NCBI RefSeq assembly: GCF_033115175.1
Contig: NC_084834.1
Span: 80,274,462-80,338,461, forward strand
DNA length: 64,000 bases
DNA from: Lepus europaeus
Taxonomy: Eukaryota > Chordata > Mammalia > Lagomorpha > Leporidae
Reading direction: 5' to 3'
Shown piece after piece: positions 23,038 to 35,447 of this stretch. Position numbers and translations under genes: made by a program. The notes under the pieces are model-generated. The model saw nothing but the letters and a program-made list of their open reading frames with translations, did not search any database and was not told where the DNA came from. The number at the start of each line of letters is the position of its first letter. Position 1 is the first letter of the stretch.

Positions 23038-25264
23038 AACTTGGAAAATTAAAATGATATCTGACTGTATGAAGTACCAATACATTTATCTAGCTGTCTC
23101 TCTTTCTCTTTACCTACCTCTCTATGTATCCCTCATCAGCACCTAATGGTATATTCAAATTCCACCCATCCTTTCATCTGTACATCAAACAAAGAGCAGA
23201 AATATTAAAATCAGTCAATGCAAATTACAAGATTTTGAGTGAGTTATTCATTTTACAAAGCCTCTGTATTTTCATAAAATATGAATAGATTTTAAGATTA
23301 AGTAAAACAAAACAATAGTATCAGAAATATTATTAATGAATTAATAACTTTATTCAAACACAAACACATACAGATAAACCTATACACATAAATATAAATG
23401 ACACATAAACACATCACATGGTTTTTTAGAAGAGACTATTAGTTGTCTACTCAGAGCCATGCTTCTTTATTTATTTGCAATCTCTTTCCAGCTAACTACA
23501 TATTTATTGATATATATGTTCCTTTATGTAAAAATAGTTAAGTCGTCTTTTGGAAGAAATCTTTAGTTGATTCCCCATATCCATACTTTCTTTCTTTCTT
23601 CAGAGCTTCACTTGATTATATAAAAATCTGGAACAAAAGTTATATTTGTACATCAGCTCAAACTTACAACCACAGAACTGCATCTCGTCATTGGAATATA
23701 TATAGATTTGTTGTTAACCTCCCTTCAGTGTGCATCATTCTTTGTTATATCAGATGCTATTTGCTGGCATGTGAGTGTAGCTTGAAATCAAGTAGTCATG
23801 TTGATTGTCAGTAGAAACTGCTTAATGGAAATCACTTCCAAAAATGGGAAAGCGAATGATGGAAGAGGGGTCAGATAACTACAGTTCCTGTCCACAGTCA
23901 ACCAATTCTGACATATACCAATATACTAACTTGAGAATATATAGATCTTAATACAACAATTTTCATATGAACAATGAACATACAGATGAACTGAATACAA
24001 GAGCATTCTATAATTGCACTTGCATTTAACTATTAATTCCTTCATATTTGTAGTTACATCCTAGTTGCATGTTGATTCTTCAGCCTACCTTCAAAATGCA
24101 CATCTCCAACCATTTTGTAGGGTAGAGAGAAAATCTTTCTTATTTAAGCAACAATTGAACCATTCTTTAAAATTCGTAACCTAAATATTCCCAAGTAGTG
24201 CATCTAAAATTAAACAATATGCACAATTAACTTTAAAGGCTTTCTAAAAGTTTATCTTGTTAACCAACTAAGAAACTCTCAACTCTAGGAGCTGGTACTG
24301 GTACTTCAGTTCTCAGGGATCTTGAAAGCAGATCTTTTTAGACTTTGATTTGCTATGCATTGTCCTGCTCTGCTTTGCTGCTTGAACTCCTATGCTGTTT
24401 CTGAATCATCATCATCAGTTTCTGTTTTGACTTCCTATGTTTTGATTGATTTTTCTATTTAAGAAATTTTGGAATTTTAAATTTTTTCATTAAAATAATT
24501 TTGTCCTTTCCCTGTTTCTCTGTGTTTCTGTGTTTTTGTACATGTGAGTGTGCATGTGTATGTGTGTGTGTACAAAATCATAATTTCTCTATCATCTGAT
24601 AGGGCTGTAGTCATTCAATGGAAGGGCCTACTTGTTGACTGCAGAGGTTCTGTATGAGAGAACAGCTTGTGAACAGGTCATCGAGGACAATGGTTTTCCA
24701 AAAACATTCTGTCTTGTACTTCATTTTTCTTCCTAAGGCACAACCATTTGGTATATAGATAGTCATATCAGAAGCACTATTTGCCCTTGGAGCTATGGCA
24801 TGGCTAGAGTGTGTTACTCTGCTCCATTTTTTCCCCATGTGCTTGTGTTTCAGTCATATGCTGGACTCTGCCCTGCAATTAGGTGACCAGTGTGCATTGA
24901 CAAAAGTAAATTCCAGCAGTTAACATTTGAATATTGTCAACTGTTGTAAGTAATTGACAAAAATAAAATATTCTTATGAAAGGATAATAGACACAGTAAA
25001 TAAATTTGGCTTAAAATGAAAGAGTCATTAACTGACCATTAGATACCAACTAATAACCTGTGTCCACTTACTATCTTCCTGCATATTTGTCAAAAAAGAA
25101 ACCACATAACTTTTTTTAATTGCCTTGATCTTAGAAAAAATAACAACCAAATCATGGTAATTCTATGTTGTGTTTCTCTGGAATTCTTATTTTGAATCAT
25201 ACTTTCTATATAATAGAATCAGTCTAAAATGAGTAATTTTGTACTCATTGATAGCCATAAGGAC
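23038..25264. other. AT-rich single-copy DNA, no gene recognised
   Basis: No repeat family recognised in 2.2 kb apart from a TG-rich patch at 24530-24572. Open frames stay below 76 codons. Confidence 0.45.
24530..24572. repeat. Imperfect (TG)n patch
   Basis: Alternating TG with interruptions (tgtgagtgtgcatgtgtatg), ending in a pure TG run. Confidence 0.8.
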
Positions 25265-25276
25265 TCAAAGTGTCTT

Positions 25277-25608
25277 TTTTATTTTCAAGGTTTATTTATT
25301 TATTTGAAAGGCAGAATTACAGAGAGGCAGAGGCAAAGAATGAGAGAGATCTTCCATCTGCTTGTTCATTCCCTAAATGGCTGCAATGACTAGAGCTGAG
25401 CTGATCTGAAGCCAGGAGCCAGGAGCTTCCTCTGGGTCTCCCATACAGGTGCAGGGTCCCAAGCACTTGGGACATTTTCCACTGCTTTCCCAGGCCATCA
25501 GCAGAGAGCCGGAACAAAAATAGACCATCCAGGACTCCAACTGGTGCCGACATGGGATGCCAGCACAGTAGGCAGAGGCTTTACCTGCTCTTCCACAGCA
25601 CCAGCCCT
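25277..25608 (-). mobile_element. CSINE type A, full length
   Basis: Reverse-oriented: caaggtttatttatttattt, gaaaggcagaattacagag, ccctaaatggctgcaatgac, gcagggtcccaagcacttgg, aggactccaactggtgcc, gacatgggatgccagcac, ttccacagcaccagccc. Flanked by tcaaagtgtctt at 25265-25276 and 25609-25620, a perfect 12-nt duplication. Confidence 0.95.
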
Positions 25609-25620
25609 TCAAAGTGTCTT

Positions 25621-26320
25621 TATAAAATACTTAATTACATATCATATGTGATGAAACCTTAAATTAGACAGTGCTTTACAAATCCATTGTATTTAACAAT
25701 TCATTTTATATATTAGATAAATAAATGGAATAATATGCTATAGAGATATATAGATCCAATAATAGTCTTATTAACATTTCATTATGAAATATAGTGTTTA
25801 TATATGTATATATATATATATATTCAGTTATTCTTTGCAAAGTATACCTGAAATAAATGCTTTATGATATTATGAAACTGCCGAACATTGGGATTACAAT
25901 GACATCATTTGTGATATGATGAGATGTTAAACTCTGTATCAATATTGCATTACTTCCTGAAACCTTCACAATAATTGTCACAACTTTATTGAAACAATTG
26001 TCTCTCTTTCTTCTATATCATATTTTTCCTTCTATTGTTCAATTCATGTTTGAAAATTTTTTGTTAAATTCAAGCAAATAAGCTATCATAATTCTGTATT
26101 CCAGCTAACAGATTTATGGTTTTCAGCTCGCCTTTACCATAAAACTTCATAGAAGTGATAGTTCCTGAATGAGATATGAACTACTACCAGTGCCTCACCT
26201 TCTTTTCTCTCTTCCACTCACCGGTAATTGGCAGTCTGTGATTACTTAATAGAAAATACTATTTTTATGAATGTGAATGATTTTTGTTTTACCAAATCCT
26301 ATATTTGATACTTTCTATTC
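25621..26320. other. AT-rich DNA, no gene recognised
   Basis: Contains a short TA microsatellite at 25799-25822. No other element recognised. Confidence 0.45.
25799..25822. repeat. (TA)n microsatellite
   Basis: Alternating TA with one G interruption. Confidence 0.85.
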
Positions 26321-27694
26321 CTACATCAAGAAATTGGAAAAGTACCAAATAAATGCATCTCAAGGATCCAAAAAAAAAAAAACAAAACCCAAAATTAGTA
26401 GGCTGAAAAAATTATTAAAATTAGGGAAGAAATAAACAAAATTGAAATAAAGAATACAAAACAAAGAAATCAGTGAAATTAAGAGCTGTTTTTTTTAAGA
26501 GTAAACAAAATTGATACATCATTGGCCCAACTAACCAAAAAATAAAAATAAAAAAAAGAGGAAGAAGACCCAAATCAATACAATCAGAGATGAAAAGGGA
26601 AATGTAACAACAGATATCATATGAATAAAAAGAATCATCAGGAATTACATCACAAAGAGCTGTGTGCCAACAAGTTGGGAAACCTAGAAGAAATGGATAG
26701 ATTCCTGGACACATACAATCTACCAAAATAGAGTCATGAAGACCGAGAACACCTAAACAGACCAATGAACAAGATAGGGATTGAATTAGTAATAAAGCCC
26801 CTCCCAATAAAGCCCAGGACCACATGGTTTCACTGCTGAATCTACCAGACATTTAAAGCAGAACTAATTTAGTACTTCTGAAGATATTCAAAACAATTGA
26901 AAAGGACAGAAAGTTTCCAACCCCCTTATTGAAGCCTGCATTACCTTAATTTCTAAGCCAGAAAAAGATGCAACAGAAAACAGAACTGTAGACCAATATC
27001 CTTGATGAACACAGATGCAAAAATCCTCAACAAAAACTAATCAAACCAACAGCACATCAGAAAGATCATTCACCCAAACCAAGTGTGACTTTTCTCTGGT
27101 ATGTAGGGATGGTTCAACATATACAAATCAATAAATGTGATACATCACATCAACAAACTGAAGAACAAAATCCAAATGTTTATTTCAATAGATGCAGAGA
27201 AAGCATTTGTTAAAATACAACAACCTTTCATGATGAAAACCTTAGGCAAATTGGGTATAGAAGGAACATTCCTCAACACAATCAAGGCAATTTATGACAA
27301 GCCCATGTGCAGCATCCTATTGAATGGAGAAAAGTTGGAAGCATTCCCACTGAGATCCAGAACCAAAGAATGCCCACTCTCCTCATTGTTATTCAATATA
27401 GTCCTGGAAGTTTTAGCTGGAACCATTAGATAAGAAAAAGAAATCAAAGGGATACAAATTGGAAATGAGGAAACCAAACTATCTCTATTTGCAAATGACA
27501 TGATTCGATTCTATTTATAGAGGACCCAAAAGACTGCACTAAGAGACCACTGGAACTCATAAAAGAGTTTGGTAAAGTGGAAAGAGATAAACTTAACACA
27601 GAAATCAATAGCGTTTGTATACACATAATGCCATGGCTGAGAAAGAACTTCTAAGATCAGTCCCATTCACAATAGCTACAAAAAATATTATATA
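26321..27694 (+). mobile_element. L1 fragment, ORF2 middle part only
   Basis: Starts inside ORF2 (ctacatcaagaaattggaaa, which aligns with 41365 in the larger L1 copy of this window) and ends inside ORF2 after the palm domain (gagaaagaacttctaagatc). Both 5' and 3' ends are missing. A normal L1 insertion keeps its 3' end, so the right side must have been lost by a later deletion or rearrangement. A SINE sits 60 bp to the right. Confidence 0.88.
26321..27694 (+). pseudogene. L1 ORF2 reverse transcriptase remnant, dead
   Basis: L1 ORF2 encodes an endonuclease and reverse transcriptase; this copy keeps part of the fingers and palm. The clearest open run is 27137-27433, with landmarks [32 protein letters not shown] and [12 protein letters not shown]. 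The usual GCPLSPLL motif is altered to ECPLSSLL. Past a stop at 27433 the palm motif reads F-A-N-D (27488-27499), so the first aspartate of the usual FADD catalytic pair is asparagine, and another stop follows at about 27518. Several in-frame stops and frame changes lie upstream. It cannot encode a working enzyme. Confidence 0.87.
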
Positions 27695-27757
27695 CTTTCT
27701 TCTCTTCTCATCTTTTTTTAATATCTCTGAAATATTTATCAAAGTTGACATTACACT

Positions 27758-28080
27758 TTTTTTTTTTTTTTGGACAGGCAGAGTTAGACAGTAGGAGAGA
27801 GAGAAATAGAGAGAAAGGTCTTTCTTTTGTTGGTTCACCCCCCAAATGGCCGCTAAGGCCAGCACACTGCGCCGATCCGAAGCCAGGAGCCAGGTGTTTC
27901 CTCCTGGTCTCCCACACAGGTGTAGGCGCCCAAGCATTTGGGCCATCCTCCGCTGCCTTCCCGGGCCACAGCAGAGGGCTGGACTGAAAGAGGAGCAACC
28001 AGGACTAGAACTTGGGCTCCCATATGGGATGCCAGTGCTGCAGGCAGAGGATTAGCCCAGTGAGCCATGGAACCGGCCCC
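27758..28080 (-). mobile_element. CSINE, intermediate subtype (type C), full length
   Basis: Poly-T then ggacaggcagagttagacag, gttggttcaccccccaaatg, gcgcccaagcatttgggcc, ctccgctgccttcccgggcc, gaggagcaaccaggactaga, cccatatgggatgccagtgc, and ends gagccatggaaccggcccc. It combines the no-insert head of type A with the gtgaaccaac/GGCAAAGGA-type body end of type B. The flanks share only a short cacttt. Confidence 0.93.
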
Positions 28081-28429
28081 CACTTTGTTTTCATAATACA
28101 GCCATATTAGTTCTTGTCTCGTTGGCCGATTGATCTCAGACATCATTGTTTATTTCTTTTCCTGTGGATGTTCAGTAAACCTTGGAGGTCCAGGTTTTTG
28201 AATACAGTTTCATCTTTTTTTTTTTTAACTTTCTAGATGTAATCTTATTGAGTATTTAATTCATTCTCATAACTTAATAAATACCTAGCAAGCTTCACTC
28301 CGAACTTTGTGTTTCAGTCCCATGGCCTTTTTCATTATCTACCTGCCAACTACAAATCTCCATTTTGATGTCAAAAACTTAGCTCATTACAAAGAGAAAT
28401 TTTTATTTACCCTTCTTCCATACTCTGTT
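28081..28429. other. No gene recognised
   Basis: T-rich stretch (28211-28226 is a T run). It may include the left end of the adjacent L2, but the match becomes convincing only from about 28430. Confidence 0.4.
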
Positions 28430-29275
28430 TCTGAATGTTCCTTTCCACCACTCTTCCACATCTCAGTAAATGCAATATCCACCCCTCCCCAAATGTCTAA
28501 TCGGGGCCGAATTTTAGAAGCCTGTCTTATTCTTTTCCTTATTTCTCTATCAATTGCAGCTGCAACTCATCAGCAAGGCTTGTTAGTTCCACTTGCAAAT
28601 ACGTATATTGAATTTATCTGTTTTCTGTCAGCACCATTGTTATTACCCTCCATCAAGACTTCTTTCAACCCCATCCTAAGACAAAAATCATTTTCTTGCT
28701 TTCACTTTTGTGCTCCATCATGGTGTATAGTCTTCATGGTAACTTGATTTTTGTTTCATTTTTTGTTTTTGTAAACAGTGGATCAATTTATAAATTTCTC
28801 CTGCTTGGGAATCTTCAAAGGCATCCACTATTCATACATCAAATCCCTAATATATATGATAAACTGCCTCATGATATGACTCGGTTTTAGTCTTGACTCA
28901 TTTTATATAATCTTGTCCTTATACTCTACATGTTCTCATTCCAGACATATTTCCATTTATCAAATCCATGAAACTCTTGTCATGTTATTTTTATAAAAAG
29001 GATCCCCTATCCAAAATTGTATTGCCTTCAAATACACACAAATAACTGTGCCAGCAATCTCTATGTCAACACTGATTTGCATTTTGTAGAGACAGTATTT
29101 CTATATCATCTAAAATTATCTAATTTATATGTATATATATTTTCTGACATCCCTAAATAGAACCAAAGTTTCACAAGAACCAAAGCTTATCTGTCTTATT
29201 TTTTGTATCTAAGTTCCTAGGGCAATATCTAGTATCCAATAAATGCCTGATGAATGTTTGATGAATAAATGAGTG
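28430..29275 (+). mobile_element. L2 LINE 3' region
   Basis: L2 landmarks in order: actcatcagcaaggcttgtt, agttccacttgcaaatacg, caccattgttattaccctcc, later cttatctgtcttattttttg, tatctaagttcctagggc, tagtatccaataaatgcctg, aatgtttgatgaataaatg. It reaches the 3' terminus with its short TGAA-type repeats. The open frame at 28307-28747 (146 codons) is inside this element and has no L2 protein signature. Confidence 0.72.
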
Positions 29276-30889
29276 AATTCAAAACTAAGAATCACAAGAA
29301 ATACTTAAAAGATCTAGGCACAGTTACCCTGCACAAAGAAAGGCCTCTGAAGTTCATCTAAATAGCATTATTTAAATAATCTAACCATGTTTCAAATGGT
29401 CTTTGACATAAGAGAAAGAAAGTAAAAAAAAATTCCAAAGACAAAACTGAATTATATGAATGCTTTGCTTTTCTTTTGAATTAAATCTGGATGATGAGGG
29501 GAAGGTTACTAGGACTTAGGCTTAGGACAAATAAATAGCTACATAATATATAAGACCATCTCTTATAACTAGGAGCTCCCACCTCATTAGTTATCATAAC
29601 CAATGTGGCATGCAACTACCATAAAGGATAATATTCATAATGTAATTGAACAGATTTTATTATCCTTCTCAAGATAATGAGTTTCTCAGGATACTGGAAA
29701 TATGATGTTTTAGACCTGTCTCAATGGCTTACAAGAAACACAACTTTGCAAAAAAGTTCTTTTTATAAATCTATTTCCATTTCTCTATCAATTATTAACT
29801 CCATATTTACAGCATCAGTTTTTGAGGACTATGAAGACATGTTATTAGAAGAAGCAGTATACAATCGCTTACCACAAGGACATTTTTCCCAGAAAGACAT
29901 TCCCATTGTTTCATGATGGATGCCTTACCATGGTCAGTACATGACCATAAATGCTAGAGAATGTAGGATCTAACATGGATCTTGCCTCTATGGCCTTGCT
30001 CACTGTCAGTATTGTAGGAGGGAAGAAATTCCTTCTACGCACCTTGTCTTAATAACTGAGTCCATGAAATTAACTAACAAGAACGCATAAAGAGGAACAA
30101 ACTGTATATAAATGTATTAATTTATAACATTCTGTGTATGGGAGCATGCCAAGGAAAAAGTGAATGTGCCACCAAAAATTGTGACATTTGATAGCTTTAT
30201 AAAGGAAGGGAAATGGAGTAAAAGCACTTTAGAAAAAACGACTTTGAGGGAATTTTGAAGAGTAGATGAGGGTTGAAAGAATCTGTGACATGGTTTGTCT
30301 GGATGTGGTGTCAAATTCTGGTTTTGTCTTCCATAAGGTCAGTTTTTCCTGGTGGCTTAAACCCCTTGGGAGGAGATTTTTGCCAACAGAGTTCCTTTTT
30401 GAGGCTCTGTCTTTAGGCAGATACAGGAGTTCAGAGAAAGTATCTCCTCACATTTGATGTTCTTCAAATATCTTCAGTGGAAAATAAATAATATACCATT
30501 ATACTCTTAAAACATGTATGAAATTTATTCCCTTTATATAAATAAAAAGCTGCAAAAAGTGAATAATGTATCCAAGTGGCACATTTTTGAGTGGCATATT
30601 CTTGCCTCCAATAGTATTAATTGCTTAGTAGTCAAATAACCAACATTCCCTGAACTCTGCATAAGTGAACTAAGAGAAAGGTGGAAAACTTCTTATGAAT
30701 AGTATGGTCCAAAGAGAGAAGAAAAGGAGCTTCAAGCTGGAAAAGTCTAGTAAGTGCACAATAAAAAAGCAGAAACTCCAGCTAGTCTCCCAATTCCAGA
30801 GAAACCATCTAACTAGTGGATGATTATTCAGAGTTGAGACCTGAGGTAGAATCTCTTTTTCCATTTAATTAACTGCAAGGCTGGACAAG
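29276..30889. other. AT-rich DNA, no gene recognised
   Basis: No repeat family recognised over 1.6 kb. The open frame 29677-29916 (79 codons) has ordinary amino-acid composition but no recognised domain and no support for expression. Confidence 0.45.
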
Positions 30890-31030
30890 TAACTTCTCTC
30901 CTTTATTACATATAATGATGGCACTGCATAGTACTGTTTTGGGGGAGAAGAAATGAGTTAATTCATGCAAAACACATGTCAGAGTGCCTGATACATCATA
31001 AATGGTCCACAGATGTTAACACTTCTGATG
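30890..31030 (+). mobile_element. MIR SINE, 3' half
   Basis: MIR 3' half pattern: cataatgatggcactgc, gaaatgagttaattcatgc, aaaacacatgtcagagtgcc, tgatacatcataaatggtcc, acagatgttaac. Confidence 0.7.
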
Positions 31031-31906
31031 ACCTTTCTGTGCTCCATGTGCTTTTTAGAGGAGTTCCCAGGCCTACTTATTTACTTTGTAAAACTGAATA
31101 TCAAAAAAAAAAAAAAATAGGATACAGGAAGGGAAAGAAGAAGAGAAAATAAAGATTCTGGATAAGAAAATATGTCTTGTGACTCTAAAGTAACGAGATT
31201 GACAAATTTTTTTCCCACAGAAAATTCTGTAAGCACATTTTAAAGAGGATTTATATTCCACAAATGCTCTGAATAGAATGTTCTGAAGTAGAATAAATTT
31301 TATACCATTATACCTCCAGCTCAAGGAGACACTTGAAGGTACAAAACTCATTTTGGATATGAACCCTGAACATGTATTTTTCAAATCCACTTCTCATTTT
31401 ATAGACAACATATTTAATCCTTAACATTGCATTAAAATAGTTTGTAAATAAAAGAAATGTGTGCCTCTGCACACACTGACAGATGCAGGATAAGTTCAGA
31501 CTTCAAATAGAAGTTTCTTTGATGTTACAGACAAGGAAAATATTATATTGTGAGCTTTCCAGTTTGGGCACATTCAACAAAAGTGTTGACACTTCAGGTC
31601 AGTTCAATGAACACTGAGTTTGTTGTGTTCTACACAGGCACTGTGATAGGTGTGAAGTGAGATTAAACAATGAAAATCTATTTTGATAGAGTCCCACTGA
31701 GGTAATGAGTGAACCAGACACATAAATAACTAAAGCAATGCTACTGAGGGCTTCTTTTGATAGAATGAGAAATATATGACAAGATAGCACAAGGGAAAGT
31801 GACCATAATCATGTCAATAAAGAAGGATCTGAGGTTTCTTTCAGGAAGTATAACTTGAGCAATTCCTTGATGAATGGATAAAAGTTCAGTAGGAGGTGTC
31901 TGGAAT
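31031..31906. other. No gene or repeat recognised
   Basis: AT-rich, with an A run near 31103-31118. An antisense open frame of 105 codons (31073-31390) is rich in Phe and Ser and looks like chance. Confidence 0.45.
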
Positions 31907-32254
31907 TTTTTTAATGTTTATTTACTTATTTATTTATTTTCATCTACTTGAAAGGGAGAAATGGCACAGTGAGAGAGAGAAAGAGAGAGAGAGTGAATCT
32001 TCCAACTTCTGGCTCATTCCACAAATGCCTGCAACATCTAGGGATAAGCCAGTTAGAAACCAGGATTCTGGAGTTCCATCCAAGTTTGCCACATGAATGG
32101 CAGGGGCCCAAGAACTTTCATCATCATCTGTTGCCTCCTAGGAAGCATTAGCAAAAAGCTGTATCAGAAGGGGAGGAGCCAGGACTAAAACCAGGCTTTC
32201 TGATGTGGGATGCAGACATCCCAAGTAGCTGCTTGACACCACAATGCCTGTCCC
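31907..32254 (-). mobile_element. CSINE, old diverged copy
   Basis: Reverse-oriented: atgtttatttacttatttat, gaaagggagaaatggcacag, GA tract, ggctcattccacaaatgcc, caggggcccaagaactttc, aggactaaaaccaggctttc, tgatgtgggatgcagacatc, ccacaatgcctgtccc. Many differences from the young copies; no target duplication seen. Confidence 0.85.
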
Positions 32255-32507
32255 AGAAGCAGAGGGTTGTAAAGAAATAAATGCATTTTCTTTGAAATCT
32301 TTCATGCTTGAATACACCAGATTTCTGATGCTGTATTATAAAAAATATACCCAATAACTGACTCTATAATTTCTACACTTTTCTTAGTGAATAGAAACAT
32401 TTTTAAAAGATTTAATTGACCAATGAATAGGTGATCAGAGACCATTTGAGAATCAGATTTTCAGTTCTGAAGAAAATCTAGATTTTACATGAACAAAAAC
32501 AACTTTA
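32255..32507. other. No gene or repeat recognised
   Basis: AT-rich spacer between two SINEs. Confidence 0.4.
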
Positions 32508-32765
32508 GGGGCCAATGCCGTGGCACAGGTTAATCTTCCGCCTGCAGCGCTGGAATCCCATATGGTCACCAGTTCTGGTCCTGGATGCTCCTCTTCCAAT
32601 CCAGCTCTCTGCTGTGACCTGAGAAAGCAGTAGAAGATGGCCCAAGTCCTTGGGCTCCTGCACCCATATGGGAGACCAGGAACAAGCATTTGGCTCCTGG
32701 TTTCGGATCAGCACAGCTCACTTTCTGTAACTCTACCTGTCAAATAAATAAATAAAATCTTTAAA
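32508..32765 (+). mobile_element. CSINE type C with internal deletion
   Basis: Head ggggccaatgccgtggcaca, caggttaatcttccgcctgc, cccatatggtcaccagttc, cccaagtccttgggctcctg, tttcggatcagcacagctc, then a jump straight to actttctgtaactctacc and the (AAATA)n tail. The block with the gagtgaacca motif and most of the CT tract is missing. Confidence 0.9.
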
Positions 32766-33759
32766 ATATATGAGCAAGTGTCTTCCAAGAGTAGAGTGTA
32801 TCATCTCGTGAGTGTGTTTTTGCATGAATCACCAAATAGCTTTTAATATTCTGCTCAGATCCTGGATGCTTGTCCAGGATGATCCTGGATCATTGTCCAG
32901 ATCAAGCAAGAAACTGCTAAGCAATTTCACATGATGCTTCAGTCCATGCATTTGTTGTCATTATGTCATGACCCATTCTAAATAAAAGTCAGGAGTCTTC
33001 TGTTTAAGTGGAGGTGATTTTGTTTATTTGTTCTTTAGGTGTACAATACAGAGAAAAATATATGTGAACTGAGGACATAAACAGGGAGCATGGAGATGAC
33101 AAGACCTTCTTTTGTTGATGAATGACTAGAAAAAGCTTTAAGGATCAGTCAGCTTGGCAAAAAGTTTCATTAAAACCTCTAACCAATCAGGGAGCAATTT
33201 ATTATTGGAATAAGACCAAAGAGAGAAGCAGTGCGTTAAACTATGCGACAATAGTAAGCAACAAAATAGTGAATGATTAAGGAGTGACAAACTGAGGAGA
33301 GAAAAAAGGATAGCACTTTCATCATGTTGTCAAAAGAGAATTTTACAAACTCTACATAGAAAGTAGTCAATATATTTTTTTCCCACTGTCTTAGGTGAGC
33401 AGCTGATAATGAAGACAATTATTCTGTTTTGAAAGAATTCTTTAACAGGTAAATAGTTGCACATTACATAATTCCAATAATTAAGGTTTGCAAATATGTT
33501 CAAAGCAGTTTAGATCTGAATAATCTAAGCTTTTTAAAATTTGGGTTGGAATTTTTTTCAGAATAAATTAAAAGTAGAAAAAACTGATAAATATGTTGAT
33601 AAGTAAAATGTTCCAAAATAAAATACACTTTATATATTATAAATGGAGACTTGAAGTATAGGTTTACACTGAATCTAGTCAGAACATACACTTTATAAAA
33701 TTGGTTTGGATTGTCTGACATCTAATTCATAGTATTTTAAGGCTCCCACCCCCCTTTCT
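32766..33759. other. No gene or repeat recognised
   Basis: AT-rich. A local 3-fold use of gatcctgg/gtccag words lies at 32857-32905 (an imperfect short direct repeat). No other structure seen. Confidence 0.4.
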
Positions 33760-33974
33760 GAAAGCAGTAGAAGACAGCCCAAGTGCTTGGGCCCCTGCAC
33801 CCACATGGGAGACCTGGAGGAAGCTCCTGGTCCTGGCTTCAGATTGGCACAGCTCTGGCCATTGCAGCCATCTGGGTAGTGAAACATCAGATGGAAGAAT
33901 TTTCTCTCTCTTCTTCTTCCCTCTATGTGTAACTCTGACTTTAAAATAAATAAATTTTTTTTTTTAAAAAAAGA
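33760..33974 (+). mobile_element. CSINE type A, 5'-truncated
   Basis: Begins in the middle of the element at gaaagcagtagaagacagcc, so the promoter-bearing head is absent. Then cccaagtgcttgggcccctg, cacatgggagacctggagg, gtagtgaaacatcagatgg, CT block, aaaataaataaatttttt and an A tail. Confidence 0.9.
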
Positions 33975-34024
33975 CTACCCCTTTCCTTCTATTTTAAAAA
34001 CAAGATTATTGCTGAGTTAGATGC

Positions 34025-34245
34025 TAATAGTGGAGTATCATGGAAAGAGCATCGACCTTACTATTGCTGACCATGGATTCAAATCCTCAGCACTATTATT
34101 TCCTAAATACATAGCCTTGGGGATGTTTCTTAAGTTTTCTGAGTTTCCTGAGACTCAGTGTTTTCATATTCAATCTTGACTTACCACCCTCAGTCTGTCA
34201 GAATTGTTGTGAAGAATTAATGAGATGATTAATTGTGCCTAGGAC
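34025..34245 (+). mobile_element. MIR SINE
   Basis: Sense-orientation MIR: gtatcatggaaagagcatcg, gaccatggattcaaatcctc, tgagactcagtgttttcat, gaattgttgtgaagaatta, atgagatgattaattgtgcc, taggacag. Order and spacing match. Confidence 0.82.
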
Positions 34246-35107
34246 AGAAACAAATAGACAAAGCTGGGACCATCACAGCCCACACACCCACATCAAAATT
34301 TCCTCTCACCACCCTATTACATACTCTCAACGAAAAGTTACAAAGCTCACCTCATCCAAGATCCGAGCAAGGGATAGAAGAGTAAGAGAAGTTGGTAAAT
34401 TGGTTTCTAGGGACTTTAAGTACAATGTTTACAGAGTTTATTGCACACTCTTAGAATTCATGTGATGGAGAAGGCAGATTTGAATAGCGTTTTCCTAGCC
34501 CAAATAGGATAAATGTCCTTTTCTTTGAGGATAGTAACACTAAGTAAATGTTAATGCAAAACAAAACAAAACAAAAAAACCCAAGTGTTTTGTGTAGTCA
34601 AGTACCTCACATGCCTAATATAGCCTAAACTTTAAATACAGATCATTTAAATACTAAAGTCATGCTTCAGGTTCCTCTTTTCAACATCTACAAGTAATTC
34701 TTTAGGATTCAATACATTTTCTGACTCTGAAATTGTCTTCATGTGAATATTTTGACCAAAAAAGTGTCATGTGGGAAAGATGATTGAAGTTTGATGATGA
34801 AAAAAGTCTTAATATTGGTTTAAATAAGTAATATACACAGTGATAATAGATACAACTCAGTTCATTAATAATGCTTTATTTCATACAATATGAGCAAATT
34901 TTTCTGTAAACTCAAAGTGCACACAAACACACTGAGTGACTATGACTGTATTTGTGGAGCTTTCTCAGAGTGCTTTAATCTCCTTTTTTCCCTATTGATA
35001 CTTAATATAATGTCATCCTTGAAGAGACGTAGAAGTTACTTTACCACATGAAATAGTCATTTTGAGTTTAAGACCTAAAACTAACAATGAATGTCCACAG
35101 TATTTTT
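34246..35107. other. No gene or repeat recognised
   Basis: AT-rich, with an (AAAAC)n patch at 34556-34578. The open frame 34235-34465 (76 codons) starts inside the MIR and is not supported. Confidence 0.4.
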
Positions 35108-35151
35108 TCAGATTTGTTTATTTGAAAGGCAGAGTTACAGAGAAGGAGTAG

Positions 35152-35203
<52 letters not shown>

Positions 35204-35447
35204 GAAAGAGAGAAGAAGAGAGAGATCTTCTATCAGCTGATTCACTTCCCAAATGGCCACAATGGCCAGGGCTGGGCCAAGTCAAAACCAGGAGCTTCAT
35301 CTGGTCCCCATGTGGGTACAAGGGCCCAAGCACTTGAGCCATTTTCTGCTGCTTTCCCAGGTGAATCAGCAGGGAGCTGGATGAGAAGAGCATTCAGGAC
35401 TTGAACTGGTACCCACATGGGATACCTGTTGTGCCACAATGCCAGGC
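35108..35447 (-). mobile_element. CSINE, older copy with pure GA tract
   Basis: Reverse-oriented: cagatttgtttatttgaaag, gcagagttacagagaagg, a pure GA tract at about 35160-35199, gattcacttcccaaatggcc, agggcccaagcacttgagcc, ggacttgaactggtaccc, acatgggatacctgttgtgcc, and ends caatgccaggc. Confidence 0.9.

Noticed and set aside
26421..26852. 143-codon antisense open frame rich in Leu, Phe and Cys
   Set aside because: Antisense to an L1 ORF2 remnant; A-rich coding sequence read backwards gives hydrophobic frames.
28307..28747. 146-codon open frame
   Set aside because: Mostly inside an L2 fragment, with no L2 protein motif and no gene structure.
29677..29916. 79-codon open frame
   Set aside because: No recognised family, no homologous context, consistent with chance.
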